From: Ectothiorhodospira magna
GTDB taxonomy: Bacteria > Pseudomonadota > Gammaproteobacteria > Ectothiorhodospirales > Ectothiorhodospiraceae
Reading direction: 5' to 3'
Assembly (NCBI RefSeq): GCF_900110965.1
Contig: NZ_FOFO01000005.1
Location: 1 to 64,000 of the forward strand
Length of the DNA: 64,000 nucleotides
This document shows, in pieces, positions 1 to 11,925 of this stretch (its first letter is position 1; each line of letters opens with the position of its first letter). The position numbers and the translations under genes were made by a program. The notes beneath the pieces are model-generated. The model had not been told where the DNA came from. It ran no database searches and worked only from the letters and a program-made list of their open reading frames with translations.

Positions 1-690
1 ACCATGCCGCCAAGGCCAACCAAAGCCCCTATCCCTGGGCGCAGACCATCGTCACCGTGGGACTGCTCAAGTCCGTCCAGGGCCGCTGGGCCTGCGTGCC
101 CCTGGCGTTTGCCTATTTCCTGCGGGCCAAGACCACCGTACTCCAGAACCTCTCCCTGTATGGCAGGCACCTGCGCTACCAGTCCAAGTTCCGCCAGGCC
201 GTGGACATGATCGAGCGCATCAGCCAGGTGTTCACCGACGCCCCGGTGCTGGTGGTGGCCGATAGCTGGTTCGGTAATCAGGGCCTGATGCAGCCCCTGA
301 GGATTGCTCTGGGCAACCGGGCCCATCTACTCTCGCGCCTGCGCGTCAACGCCGTCATGTACGATCTGCCCAAGACCCAACCGGGCAAGGCCGGACGGCC
401 TCGCAAGTATGGGCAGCGCCCAGACCCAGACTCGCACGCCCGAGGCGGTCACCAACCACCTGCATTTTTGCATGATGGCCACCACGCTCACCTGGGTGTA
501 CGGCCAGCACCTGGAAAAGGCGCCACCACGCCGTTACGCTACCCAGGAACGGTCCGAATATGCGTTCGCCGACCTGCGCCGTGCCTTGGCGCGTGATCTC
601 AGTAACGAGGGTTTTGGTATCCGTTGCCCGGATTCGCCAAAATCACCACAAAATACCCTGATCTCACGGCTACTGGCGCTCGCAGCGTGA
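1..690 (+). pseudogene. DDE transposase remnant, internally deleted, 5' end outside window
   Basis: Reading frame 3 is open from the window edge and encodes a DDE-transposase core, including a stretch reading LVVADSWFGNQGLM and then RPRKYG. Near base 405-415 the homology jumps to frame 1 (SAQTQTRTPEAV, then TTLTWVYGQHLEK) and ends with a normal transposase C-terminus at the TGA ending at 690. The part expected between RPRKYG and the TRTPEAV block is missing, so a deletion rather than a single-base slip is likely. I cannot name the IS family with certainty. The copy should be inactive. Confidence 0.75.
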
Positions 691-789
691 GGGAAATTCG
701 GAAACTTCAGACCTCAATTATCCTCGGTGATAGTGTGTGGATGTATTGCCCGATGCCATGCCCTGATCATGTGGGCGGGCCTGTACGGA

Positions 790-1605
790 TCAGGTCTCAG
801 GACGCAGGGCCGCCATCACCGGCCCGGTGTCGGGCTGGCAGCCGCGCCACAGGGCAAAGGCTTCCGCTGCCTGTGCCACCAACATGCCCAGGCCATCCCG
901 GGTCCAGCCGGCCCCCTGGGACTGCCCCCAGCGCACAAAAGCGGTGGGGTTGTCGCCGTACATCATGTCGTAGCACCCCCCTCCGGGGGTGAGCAGACCG
1001 TCGGGTAAATCGGGCACCTGATCGTTCAGTCCTGCCGCTGTGCCATTGATCACCAGATCAAAATGACGGCCCTCCAGTCCATCCAGGCCACCACCGGATA
1101 CCGGTCCCAGGTCAGCAAAGTCCCGGGCCAGGGTTGAGGCTTTCTCCGGGGTGCGGTTGGCCACATGCAGACTGGCAGGATGCTCTGCCAGTAGGGGGGC
1201 CAGTACGCCGCGCACCGCCCCCCCGGCTCCCAGCAGCAAAATCCGGGCACCCGCCAGGGTCACACCGGGAACGGCCTGCAGGGCGTTGACCAGTCCCGCC
1301 CCATCGGTGTTGTCACCAAACAGCCCGTCTGGCGTCACCTGCAGGGTATTGACCGCCCCGGCCCGGCGGGCCCGCTCACTGAGCCGGTCTGCCACGGCAA
1401 AGGCCTGATGCTTGAACGGCACAGTGATGCTAAAGCCCCGATAACCCTGGGCCACCAGACGACGCAGGGTGCCGGCAAAATCGTCCGGTGGCGCCAAAAT
1501 GGCCTCGTAGACGAGATCCTGACCCGTTTGCCGGGCAAACAGGCTATGAATCTGGGGCGATTTGCTGTGCCCGATGGGGTTGCCAATGACGGCGTAATGA
1601 TCCAT
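790..1605 (-). CDS. aroE: Shikimate dehydrogenase (NADP+)
   Basis: Cytoplasmic enzyme reducing 3-dehydroshikimate to shikimate in aromatic amino acid synthesis; 271 aa, normal length. The substrate pocket SKS is at residues 14-16, the catalytic lysine in VPFK is Lys65, the NTD aspartate is Asp101, the dinucleotide loop GAGGA is at 126-130, and an NRT NADP motif follows. The frame is open 12 codons further upstream, but the ATG at 1605 is preceded by an AGAG ribosome site and starts exactly at the family motif DHYAVIGNP. It lies 23 bp downstream of hemB on the same strand, so the two are probably co-transcribed. Confidence 0.95.
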   Translation of the reverse strand: MDHYAVIGNPIGHSKSPQIHSLFARQTGQDLVYEAILAPPDDFAGTLRRLVAQGYRGFSITVPFKHQAFAVADRLSERARRAGAVNTLQVTPDGLFGDNTDGAGLVNALQAVPGVTLAGARILLLGAGGAVRGVLAPLLAEHPASLHVANRTPEKASTLARDFADLGPVSGGGLDGLEGRHFDLVINGTAAGLNDQVPDLPDGLLTPGGGCYDMMYGDNPTAFVRWGQSQGAGWTRDGLGMLVAQAAEAFALWRGCQPDTGPVMAALRPET

Positions 1606-1628
1606 GACAGGGGCTCTCTTTGGAACGA

Positions 1629-4056
<2,428 letters not shown>

Positions 4057-4057
<1 letters not shown>

Positions 4058-4719
4058 TGCCTACCCCTTCCCTGGATACTGTCGTCATCCATACCGGCGA
4101 CGCCCCCCGATCCTGCATCATCTGGCTGCATGGCCTGGGGGCCGATGGCCATGATTTTGAACCCATCGTACCGGAATTGTCCCTGCCGCCGGATCTTCCG
4201 GTGCGCTTTGTCTTTCCCCATGCCCCGGTGCGGCGGGTGACCATCAACAATCACATGCCCATGCGGGCCTGGTATGACTTTCTCAGTCTGGACCCAGGTC
4301 GGGGCGAGGATCATGCCCAGGTGGCCGAGGCGGTGTCCCTGATCCAGGCCATGGTGGACACGGCCCGCCAGGATCATGAGCGGGTCTTGCTGGGGGGCTT
4401 TTCCCAGGGGGGCGCCGTGGCCCTGCTGGCGGGACTGTCGGAAGGCCCGGCGGTGGACGGCATCTTTGCCCTGTCCACCTACATGCCCGACGCGGATCAG
4501 GCCGGGGTGGGTCTGTCCCAACGGGCCCAGGGGATGCCCGTGTTCATGGGCCACGGCAGTCTGGACCCGGTGATCCCGGTGGATTTTGGTCGCCATACCG
4601 CCAAACGGCTCGGCAGCCTCGGCGCCGTGGTGCAATGGCATGAATACCCCATGCCCCACAGTGTCTGTGCCGACGAGGTCCGGGATCTGAGCGGCTGGTT
4701 CGGCACGCTGCTGGCATAA
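4057..4719 (+). CDS. Carboxylesterase/phospholipase, alpha/beta hydrolase
   Basis: 220 aa, the usual size of the small carboxylesterase/acyl-protein thioesterase family. The oxyanion region HGLGADGHDF is near residues 24-33. The nucleophile elbow GGFSQGGA is at about 114-121, an acidic residue sits in GHGSLDPVIP, and the catalytic histidine is in MPHSV near the C-terminus, completing the Ser-Asp-His triad. No signal peptide is visible, so it is cytoplasmic. It overlaps the chemoreceptor stop codon by one base. The natural substrate cannot be read from sequence. Confidence 0.9.
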
Positions 4720-4725
4720 GCCGCC

Positions 4726-5793
4726 TCAGTCATCGCTGACCTCGGGAGACCGGGGCACCGGCAGGGTGAACATGAAACGGCTGCCCTGACCAGGCTCGGT
4801 CTCCACCCAGATCCGCCCCCCCAGCCGCTGCACGATATTCTTGCAGATGGCCAGCCCCAGGCCGGTGCCCTCCGGCTTGTCGGTGAGGGCATCGCCCACC
4901 TGACAGAATTTTTCGAACAGGGTGGGCAGGGCCTCCGCCGGAATCCCTGGGCCATTGTCCTCCACGGCCACCTGTACCCCGCCATCGGCCATGGGTGTCA
5001 GGCGCAGCACCACCTGCCCTGTGTCCGGCGGGGTGAATTTTACCGCGTTGGAGAGCAGGTTGATGAGCACCTGCATCAGCCGGTCTCGATCCGTGGGCAG
5101 CCAGACCGGCTGTGCCGGCAAGGCCAGGGTCAGATCCACCTTCTTGTCCCGGAACAACTGGCCCATGGCGGCGGCGGCTTCGGTCAGGATTTCCACCAGA
5201 TCCAGCCGACGGATGTACCAGCGCATGGCCCCGGACTCCAGCTTGGCCAGGTCCAGCACCTGGTTGATCAGCCGGGTCAGACGCTCGCTTTCGCTGATGA
5301 TGATACCCAGAAACTCCTGGCGCTTTGCCGTCTCCAGGTCAGGATGATCATGGAGGATTTCAGCGAAGGAGCGGATGGAGGTCAGCGGGGTGCGCAGCTC
5401 GTGGGTGACGGTGGAGATGAAGTCATCCTTCATCCGGTCCAGTTGCTGCAACTGGGCATTGGCGGCCCGCAGTTCGGCGGTGGCCGCCTCCAGTTCCCGG
5501 GACTTGGCCTCCAGTTGCTGACTGTAGGTGATCACCTGGCTGGCCTCGTCGAGGATTTCCATCACGTCCTCCAGTCTGACCACATTTCCCCTGGCCACAT
5601 TGGACACCATGATCCGGGCCGAGGCGGTGCCGATGGAACCGGCCAGCAGGCGCTCGCACATGAGGATCAACTCACCGTCTGCCTCCCGCATCTGCCCCAT
5701 GTCCAGACCACGGGCCTGGGCGTATTGCTGGAAAGCCTGCTGTGCCCGTTCTTCCCCCACGAACCGTTTGAGCAGATCCTGCAGAGCCTTCAC
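4726..5793 (-). CDS. Soluble sensor histidine kinase
   Basis: 355 aa, no membrane segment. Residues 1-90 are a helical input region, 90-120 a coiled coil, then the dimerisation/phosphoacceptor domain with His131 in THELRTP. The ATP-binding domain follows with an N box (NLLSNAVKFT), G1 (DNGPGIP) and G2 (GTGLGL), all intact. The N-terminal sequence (LLKRFVGEERAQQAF) resembles the linker behind the symporter domain of CbrA-type symporter-kinase hybrids, but no symporter is attached. It is the third gene of a minus-strand operon after a response regulator and an exonuclease fusion, so it is the likely phosphodonor of that regulator. Confidence 0.9.
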   Translation of the reverse strand: MKALQDLLKRFVGEERAQQAFQQYAQARGLDMGQMREADGELILMCERLLAGSIGTASARIMVSNVARGNVVRLEDVMEILDEASQVITYSQQLEAKSRELEAATAELRAANAQLQQLDRMKDDFISTVTHELRTPLTSIRSFAEILHDHPDLETAKRQEFLGIIISESERLTRLINQVLDLAKLESGAMRWYIRRLDLVEILTEAAAAMGQLFRDKKVDLTLALPAQPVWLPTDRDRLMQVLINLLSNAVKFTPPDTGQVVLRLTPMADGGVQVAVEDNGPGIPAEALPTLFEKFCQVGDALTDKPEGTGLGLAICKNIVQRLGGRIWVETEPGQGSRFMFTLPVPRSPEVSDD

Positions 5794-5859
5794 CGATGTG
5801 CTGCCCCCGGGTCAGGCACCGCTCTGTCATCCTCTGGTGGCAGTGGTGGCTTCACGGCC

Positions 5860-8004
5860 TCACACCCCCACGGCCGACCCATTGCCGTTCTGGTGGCTCA
5901 GGGTATGTTCCCGCTGGCGCAACTGGGCCGCCATGTTGGAAGAGCGCATCACCTCGCCAAAGGTCTTGAATCCCTGGGACTGCAGGCGCTCGATCAGACG
6001 CACCAGCAGTTCGGCGGTGGCCACCGCATCCCCCAGGGCGGTATGACGCCCCGAGATCTGGATGCCGTAGCGCTCCAGCAGGGCATCCAGGGAATGGTCT
6101 TCCTCCTCGTCCTCCACCATCACCGACAGCAGCAGGGTATCCAGCACCGGATTGGGGAAACTGATCCCGCACCGGGTTTCCTTCATGCTGATGAACTTCA
6201 TGTCGAAGGCTGCATTATGGGCCACCATCACCGCATCCCCCACAAAAGCCTTGAACAAGGGCAACACCTCGGTGATCGGCGGCTTGTCCCGCACCTGATC
6301 ATCGGTGATACCGTGGAAGCGGATGGAAGCGGTGGGGATGGGGAAGCCCGGATTGATCAGGCGCTCGAAGGTTTCTCCGCTGAGCACCCGGCCCTTGACC
6401 ACCCGGATACCGGCGATGGAAATGATCTCGTCGCCCCCCACCGGGTCCAGACCGGTCATTTCGCAGTCGAAGACCACGAAGGTCAGATCTTCCAGCAGCA
6501 CGTCGGCCAGTTCCGGGGTGCCTTCATGCTCGCGCATGATGCCAAAATCGTAGAACTCGGGCCGGGGCGGCAGGCGCTCCCCCTCGGGCAGGAACTGGGG
6601 TCGCTTGGGCACGATCAGGGGCAGGCGCAGCAGGGCCTCGCCGGGCAGTCCTGCCTGCTGGCTCCACAACTCGATGCCATGACGGTCCATCACATCCCGC
6701 ACGGTACGGTGCTCCAGTTCCTCGCCACAGGACATGTCCAGCCACTGATCCAGTTGCTTGGCCGGCACCACCGGTCCCTTCCAGGAAAGATCCAGATAGA
6801 TGCGCCGATCCCCCAGCAGGGTTTCCACATGGAAGGTGTCGGCACCGGAAAAAACGTGCAACTCCCGTAGCAGGCATTCCAGCACCCGTACCAAGGAAAG
6901 ACTGTCCCCCTGTACCCACAAAGGCTGGCCCACAGGGACCAGACGCAGTTCAGGCAGGTCATCTTCCAGACGCCGGGCCACGCAACTGATCAGGTCAGCA
7001 CTGAAAATGTCGGACATGGGCCAGCGTCCCAGGGCATGGCCGCGGAAAATGGCGGCCAGTTCTTCCAGGCGCCGGCTGAGTTGCCGGGCTTCGGCACACA
7101 TCATCTGCTGGAACCGCTGCCGGTCTTCAGTGGTCATTTGCGGATGGGCGTCCACGGTTTCGGCGGCGGCCCGCAGGCTCCCCACTGCACTTCGCAGTTC
7201 CATGGTCAGGGCACGGCGAATGACATCCACATGGGTGATGGCTTCCACATCGGTGGAAATATCCACCAATGTGATCAGATAGGCGCTGGTTTCCCCTCTG
7301 GGATCAAGGATCAGGGCCATGCGACCCTGCAGGATACGGGTGGCATCGGTGTTGGTGCAGACGAAGGATTCCGACAAATCCGCCTGGGTTTCGCCCCGGG
7401 TACAGCGCCGCCATTCCAGACGATCCAGGGTATGCATCACCGGCGCCCTGGAAACCACCTCGAACAGGGGGCGGCCCAGGCCCACCCGCTCAGGTTCGTT
7501 GAGGATGGTGATGGCCGATTGGTTGTAGAGCAGCATCTGGTGATTGCGGTTGCACACCAGCACGCCTTCGGTCAGCCCCTGCAGGATGACTTCCAGCCAG
7601 GTTTTCTGCTCGTTGATCTGGGCCGTGGCCGAGGCCATGGCGCTGCGAATTTCCCGCCGGGAGGCCCGCAGGGCCACTGCCAGGGCGCCCACATTGCCCG
7701 GCAGGCTGCCCATGGCATGACGGGTGGGCAGGGTGATTTCCGCCTCGGCAGAGCGGGATTCCAGCAGGGCACGAACATCCCGGCTCAACATCCGGGCTGG
7801 ACGAAACACCAGCCGCCGCAGGGTGAACCAGGTCAGGTATACCGGGATGGCAAAGATCAGGGTTGCCAGCAGGGGTACACCAAACCACTGGGTCGGGATC
7901 CCCCCCTGGCGCAGGGTGTCGATGTCCGCCACCACCACCATGCCCAGATAGGCAAACAGGACCAGGGACCAGAGCAGCAATGCGACCAGGGTGCGCTTGT
8001 CCAC
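5860..8004 (-). CDS. Membrane PAS protein with degenerate kinase core fused to a DEDDh 3'-5' exonuclease
   Basis: 714 aa. Two membrane helices (about 7-26 and 41-63) and a linker lead to a PAS domain (about 135-250). A DHp-like region (255-320) aligns with the neighbouring kinase, but Met268 replaces the phosphoacceptor histidine (TMELRSAVGSLR versus THELRTPLTSIR). An ATPase-like region (330-465) lacks the N-box asparagine and the glycine boxes. The C-terminal third is a DnaQ-type exonuclease: Asp513 and Glu515 (FDCEMTGLDP), Asp601 (AHNAAFD), His654 and Asp659 (HTALGD). It lies between the response regulator and the active kinase. It likely senses through the dead kinase core and may degrade nucleic acid or nucleotides. 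Confidence 0.88.
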   Translation of the reverse strand: MDKRTLVALLLWSLVLFAYLGMVVVADIDTLRQGGIPTQWFGVPLLATLIFAIPVYLTWFTLRRLVFRPARMLSRDVRALLESRSAEAEITLPTRHAMGSLPGNVGALAVALRASRREIRSAMASATAQINEQKTWLEVILQGLTEGVLVCNRNHQMLLYNQSAITILNEPERVGLGRPLFEVVSRAPVMHTLDRLEWRRCTRGETQADLSESFVCTNTDATRILQGRMALILDPRGETSAYLITLVDISTDVEAITHVDVIRRALTMELRSAVGSLRAAAETVDAHPQMTTEDRQRFQQMMCAEARQLSRRLEELAAIFRGHALGRWPMSDIFSADLISCVARRLEDDLPELRLVPVGQPLWVQGDSLSLVRVLECLLRELHVFSGADTFHVETLLGDRRIYLDLSWKGPVVPAKQLDQWLDMSCGEELEHRTVRDVMDRHGIELWSQQAGLPGEALLRLPLIVPKRPQFLPEGERLPPRPEFYDFGIMREHEGTPELADVLLEDLTFVVFDCEMTGLDPVGGDEIISIAGIRVVKGRVLSGETFERLINPGFPIPTASIRFHGITDDQVRDKPPITEVLPLFKAFVGDAVMVAHNAAFDMKFISMKETRCGISFPNPVLDTLLLSVMVEDEEEDHSLDALLERYGIQISGRHTALGDAVATAELLVRLIERLQSQGFKTFGEVMRSSNMAAQLRQREHTLSHQNGNGSAVGV

Positions 8005-8016
8005 AGGATCAGCACC

Positions 8017-8397
8017 TCAGTCGCTACTGGTTGGCATGTAGGCACGGACCCGCTCCACCACCTCACGGGTGGAAAAGGGCTTGGTGATGTAGTCATCCGC
8101 GCCCATGGCCAACCCCTTTTCCTTCTCGATCTGCCGCCCCTTGGCAGTGAGCATCAGGATACGGATATCCTTCCATTGGGGATTGGCGCGGATGGTCTGG
8201 CAGACATCGTAGCCGTCCCGTCGGGGCAGCATGACATCCAGCAAAATCACCTGGGGTGGGTGTTGACGCACGGCTTCCAGTGCGCTTTCGCCATCGCGGG
8301 CGATACGCACATCAAATCCGGCCTCCTTCATCAAAAATTCCAACGAGAGAACGATATTGGGTTCATCGTCCACCACCAGCACGGATTGGTGCGTCAT
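8017..8397 (-). CDS. Single-domain response regulator (CheY-like receiver)
   Basis: 126 aa, receiver domain only. The acidic pocket is Asp10/Asp11, the phosphoacceptor Asp54 (LLDVMLP), and the conserved lysine lies in TKPF. There is no DNA-binding or output domain, so it works through protein contacts. The ATG at 8397 is chosen because an AGGAGGA ribosome site lies just upstream; the frame is open 14 more codons upstream without one. It ends 12 bp before the exonuclease fusion and is first in the three-gene signalling operon. Confidence 0.93.
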   Translation of the reverse strand: MTHQSVLVVDDEPNIVLSLEFLMKEAGFDVRIARDGESALEAVRQHPPQVILLDVMLPRRDGYDVCQTIRANPQWKDIRILMLTAKGRQIEKEKGLAMGADDYITKPFSTREVVERVRAYMPTSSD

Positions 8398-8580
8398 CTC
8401 ATCCTCCTCCTGCGTATCATTTTTTTGAATCCGGCTCACGGGCCAGTTTCAATAATGCCTTTTTAACCTATGGCTATAAACCCAAAATAACACAGGCGAA
8501 CGAGGGCGTCATGACGCGTCTGCGTCATGCCCTCTGGCAGGGAGGGCATGACGGCATGGACTTGGAAAAATCACCGAAAA

Positions 8581-9978
8581 TCAGTCCCTGGCCAGCCGGT
8601 CCCTGGCGCTGGCGATTCGTAGCCGAACCTGCCGGGGGGCGGTGCCGCCGTGGAGGTCACGGGCAGCCAGGGAGCCTTCCAGGGTCAGCACGTCATGGAC
8701 ATCCGCCTCGATGATGTCGGCAAACCCCTGCAGTTCTTCCAGGGGCATGTCTGCCAGGTCCCGGCCTGTCTCTACCCCCCGGCGCACCGCCCGCCCCACC
8801 ACTTCATGGGCATCCCGGAACGGCATGCCCTTGCGGACCAGATAGTCGGCCAGATCGGTGGCGGTGGCAAACCCGCGGCGGGTGGCGGCGGCCATGGCAT
8901 CGGCCCGCACCTGGATATGGGGCACCATGTCGGCAAAGGCCCGCAGGCTGCCAGCCAGGGTGTCGATGGTATCGAACAGGGGTTCCTTGTCTTCCTGATT
9001 GTCCTTGTTGTAGGCCAGGGGCTGGGCTTTCATCAGGGTCAGCAGGGCGATCAGGTTGCCATTGACCCGGCCACTTTTGCCCCGTACCAGTTCGGGCACA
9101 TCGGGATTTTTTTTCTGGGGCATGATGGAAGAGCCGGTGCAGAACCGGTCTGGCAGATCCACGAAACCGAACTGGGCACTGGCCCAGAGGATCAATTCCT
9201 CGGAAAAACGGGACAGATGGGTCATGATCAGGGCGCCAGCGGCACAGAACTCGATGGCAAAATCCCGGTCACTGACCGCATCCAGGGAGTTGTCGGTGAT
9301 CCGCTCAAACCCCAGCAGTTCGGCGGTGTAGTGGCGATCCAGGGGGTAGGGGGTGCCGGCCAGGGCAGCAGAACCCAGGGGCAGCACATTGACCCGCCGG
9401 CGGCAATCCACCAGACGGTCATGGTCCCGCTCCAGCATCTCGAACCAGGCCATCATGTGATGGCCGAAGGTCACCGGCTGGGCGGTCTGCAAATGGGTAA
9501 AGCCGGGCATGACCGTCTCGGCCTCACGTTCTGCCAGATCCAGCAATCCCTGCTGCAGACGCCGGATTTCCAGCAACAGATGATCAATGGCCTCCCGCAG
9601 GTAGAGGCGGATGTCCGTGGCCACCTGATCATTGCGGGAACGGCCTGTGTGCAGCTTCTTGCCCACATCACCAATGCGCTCGATCAGCCGGGCTTCCACG
9701 TTCATGTGGACATCCTCCAGGCTCACGGACCACTCAAACGCTCCCCGCTCCACCTGGGCCAGGATGTCTTCCAGACCCTCTACGATGCGTTGACATTCCT
9801 CTGTTGTCAGCACGCCGACCTTGGCCAGCATCCGGGCATGGGCACAGGAACCCTGAATATCATGCCGGTACAGGCGGCGATCAAAGGCCACCGAGGCGGT
9901 GAATGCCTCCACGAAGCTGTCGGTAGGCTCGGAAAAACGGCCACCCCAGAGTTTGTCTTGTGATGCTTTGGTCTGCAT
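8581..9978 (-). CDS. argH: Argininosuccinate lyase
   Basis: Cleaves argininosuccinate to arginine and fumarate, the last step of arginine synthesis; cytoplasmic homotetramer. 465 aa, full length. The superfamily signature [10 protein letters not shown] is at residues 282-291, with the catalytic serine in the GSS turn, and His162 lies in THLQTAQP. The gene is divergent from the AlgZ-like kinase across a gap of 48 bp, the argH-algZ neighbourhood seen in pseudomonads and relatives. Confidence 0.97.
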   Translation of the reverse strand: MQTKASQDKLWGGRFSEPTDSFVEAFTASVAFDRRLYRHDIQGSCAHARMLAKVGVLTTEECQRIVEGLEDILAQVERGAFEWSVSLEDVHMNVEARLIERIGDVGKKLHTGRSRNDQVATDIRLYLREAIDHLLLEIRRLQQGLLDLAEREAETVMPGFTHLQTAQPVTFGHHMMAWFEMLERDHDRLVDCRRRVNVLPLGSAALAGTPYPLDRHYTAELLGFERITDNSLDAVSDRDFAIEFCAAGALIMTHLSRFSEELILWASAQFGFVDLPDRFCTGSSIMPQKKNPDVPELVRGKSGRVNGNLIALLTLMKAQPLAYNKDNQEDKEPLFDTIDTLAGSLRAFADMVPHIQVRADAMAAATRRGFATATDLADYLVRKGMPFRDAHEVVGRAVRRGVETGRDLADMPLEELQGFADIIEADVHDVLTLEGSLAARDLHGGTAPRQVRLRIASARDRLARD

Positions 9979-10026
9979 ATCCGCCTCTTTGAACGCTGGT
10001 CCACAGTATAAGATAATGCGTATCCC

Positions 10027-11091
10027 ATGCGCAGACCCTCCTTGTCTACCGGCACCGGCAGTCCCACCACCGTGACCGGTTTTTTGCCCGATTTTGGTCG
10101 TCGTCAGACCCTATTGCTGGTGATCCTCAGCGGACAGGTGCTGGCTTTTCTGCTGGCCCTGGCCTCCAGCACCGATGGAACCGGCCTGTGGATCAACCTG
10201 CTGCTGATTTCCCTGTTTGTACACACTGTTGCCCTGAGTATGGTGTGGCTGCTGTGCTGGCTACGTCCCTGGCTGGCTACCCTGGCTGATCTGCTGGCGG
10301 CGGTGGCCACCTGGGGGATCATGGTTGCCATCACTGGTCTGTTTACCCTGCTGACGTTATGGCTTGACCAGTACACCGGCTGGGTCTTGTCCCGTTCCGG
10401 GCTGTCGGCGGAAGGATTCCTGTTACGCACCCTGGGCATCAGTGCCATCGTCAGTGCGGTTGCCCTGCGTTATCTGTATGTGCAAAAACAATGGCAGAAC
10501 AACGTCAAAGCCGAGGCGCGATCCCGGGTTCAAGCGTTGCAGGCGCGGATTCGCCCCCATTTTCTGTTCAACTGCATGAACACCATTGCCAGCCTCACCC
10601 GTACCCGCCCGGAAGTGGCGGAAGCCACCGTGATGGATCTGGCCGACCTGTTCCGGGCCACATTGTCCACCAGGGACATGGTCACCCTGGAAGAGGACAT
10701 TGCACTGACTCAAAATTACCTGCGTATCGAGGCATTGCGACTGGGGGAGCGGCTGCGTGTGGAATGGCAGGTGGCATCAACGGTACCCCTGCACGGTCCG
10801 GTTCCCAGCCTGACCCTGCAACCCCTGCTGGAAAATGCGGTTTATCATGGCATCGAACCCCTCACCGAGGGTGGGGTGATACGGGTACACATCAAGGAGA
10901 TGGGAGACCGGCTGTATATCAGCATCGAAAACCCCATGCCACCAGAGCAGGAACGCCGTCGGCGGCCAGGCAATCGTCTGGCCCAGGACAACATCCGCCA
11001 GCGACTGGCCCTGGCTTACCGGGGGCGGGCGCAGATGACCACCCATCAGGCCCCGGATCGCTACCGGGTAGACATAACTTTGCCGAGATGA
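10027..11091 (+). CDS. LytS/AlgZ-family sensor histidine kinase
   Basis: 354 aa. Four hydrophobic segments (about 29-45, 54-80, 87-112, 133-150) anchor it in the inner membrane. The His_kinase domain has the phosphoacceptor His178 in RPHFLFN, followed by an ATPase domain with [12 protein letters not shown]. This is the AlgZ/FimS type found next to argH, where it normally pairs with AlgR. Here no LytTR regulator follows. Instead a barnase-like gene begins 5 bp after the stop and then a barstar, so its partner must be encoded elsewhere. Confidence 0.88.
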   Translation: MRRPSLSTGTGSPTTVTGFLPDFGRRQTLLLVILSGQVLAFLLALASSTDGTGLWINLLLISLFVHTVALSMVWLLCWLRPWLATLADLLAAVATWGIMVAITGLFTLLTLWLDQYTGWVLSRSGLSAEGFLLRTLGISAIVSAVALRYLYVQKQWQNNVKAEARSRVQALQARIRPHFLFNCMNTIASLTRTRPEVAEATVMDLADLFRATLSTRDMVTLEEDIALTQNYLRIEALRLGERLRVEWQVASTVPLHGPVPSLTLQPLLENAVYHGIEPLTEGGVIRVHIKEMGDRLYISIENPMPPEQERRRRPGNRLAQDNIRQRLALAYRGRAQMTTHQAPDRYRVDITLPR

Positions 11092-11095
11092 ATTG

Positions 11096-11515
11096 ATGAA
11101 ACGATCAGTCACATTACTCTTTACCCTGCTCATGGTCCTGATGACGGGACTTACCGGATGTTTTTCCCCGTCGGATTCCGAACCGGGAGGGCAGGTTGGG
11201 GCAGATGCTGCCCTGATCGTGAAGGATGTGCGGGTCCATGACCTGGATGGCCGCCTGGCGTTTCAGGGGGATGTGGATCTGGCGCCGGAGCTGGCCCGCA
11301 TCGAGCGCGGCGAGCGCGACCCCCATCGCAATGACGGCAGCGTGTTCCAGAACCGGGAAGGCAGGCTGCCGGCCAGGGAAAGGGGCTATTACCGGGAATA
11401 TGTGGTGAGAACCCCCGGTATCCGGCATGCGGGACCCCAGCGCCTGGTGATCGGCCAGGAAGGGGAGGTTTACTATACGGCGGACCATTACCGGACGTTT
11501 ACAAGGATACGCTGA
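11096..11515 (+). CDS. Barnase-family guanyl-specific ribonuclease, predicted lipoprotein
   Basis: 139 aa from the ATG at 11096. The N-terminus is a lipoprotein signal peptide with lipobox LTGC (Cys22). Residues about 60-138 match the microbial ribonuclease N1/barnase fold: FQNREGRLP corresponds to the barnase FSNREGKLP strand. Glu101 (YYREY) is the expected general base, and His131 (TADHYRTF) the expected general acid. The stop codon overlaps the barstar ATG (TGATG), so toxin and inhibitor are translationally coupled. Export as a lipoprotein is inferred from the signal alone. The domain assignment is strong because key residues and inhibitor gene occur together. Confidence 0.88.
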   Translation: MKRSVTLLFTLLMVLMTGLTGCFSPSDSEPGGQVGADAALIVKDVRVHDLDGRLAFQGDVDLAPELARIERGERDPHRNDGSVFQNREGRLPARERGYYREYVVRTPGIRHAGPQRLVIGQEGEVYYTADHYRTFTRIR

Positions 11516-11916
11516 TGCAGCCCGAAGCGATTGTCGAGGCCGTCCTGCACGGCACATACCCCATCATCGAAGCCCCCCTGGAGGGAGAGCTGGAGGCCCT
11601 GATCAAGACCCTTCAGGACCGGGGCCTGCAGGTGGTGTGGGTGGACCGGGCGCCGGTGTTCGACAAGGACACCCTGCTGCATGCTCTCTATCAGAGCTGC
11701 GGCCTGCCCGCCTGGTTTGGTTTCAACTGGGATGCCCTGGCCGATACCCTCGGCGATGACGAGATCCATGAGGCAAAGTCGGTGGTCCTGGTATTCGGGC
11801 ACTTCTCCCTTCTCCGGCAGAGAAGCCCCGACACCTGCGACACCTTCCTGGACATTCTGACGGAAGCCACCGACCTGCCCCACGGCTGGGTCAGGCAGGC
11901 ATTGCTGCTGAACTGA
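11515..11916 (+). CDS. Barstar-family ribonuclease inhibitor
   Basis: 133 aa, somewhat longer than classical barstar (about 90 aa) because of an N-terminal extension of about 20-25 residues. The diagnostic segment FGFNWDALADTL is at residues 68-79, equivalent to the barstar helix that plugs the barnase active site. No signal peptide is present, so it should protect the cytoplasm from unexported ribonuclease encoded immediately upstream with a one-base overlap. It ends 9 bp before the convergent end of the sucrose synthase gene. Confidence 0.88.
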   Translation: MQPEAIVEAVLHGTYPIIEAPLEGELEALIKTLQDRGLQVVWVDRAPVFDKDTLLHALYQSCGLPAWFGFNWDALADTLGDDEIHEAKSVVLVFGHFSLLRQRSPDTCDTFLDILTEATDLPHGWVRQALLLN

Positions 11917-11925
11917 CCGGCAAGC

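Noticed and set aside
5344-6870. 508-aa plus-strand open frame
   Set aside because: Antisense to the kinase and exonuclease fusion genes; Gly/His-rich composition without domains, typical of a GC-rich shadow frame.
7036-8466. 476-aa plus-strand open frame
   Set aside because: Shadow of the exonuclease fusion and response regulator.
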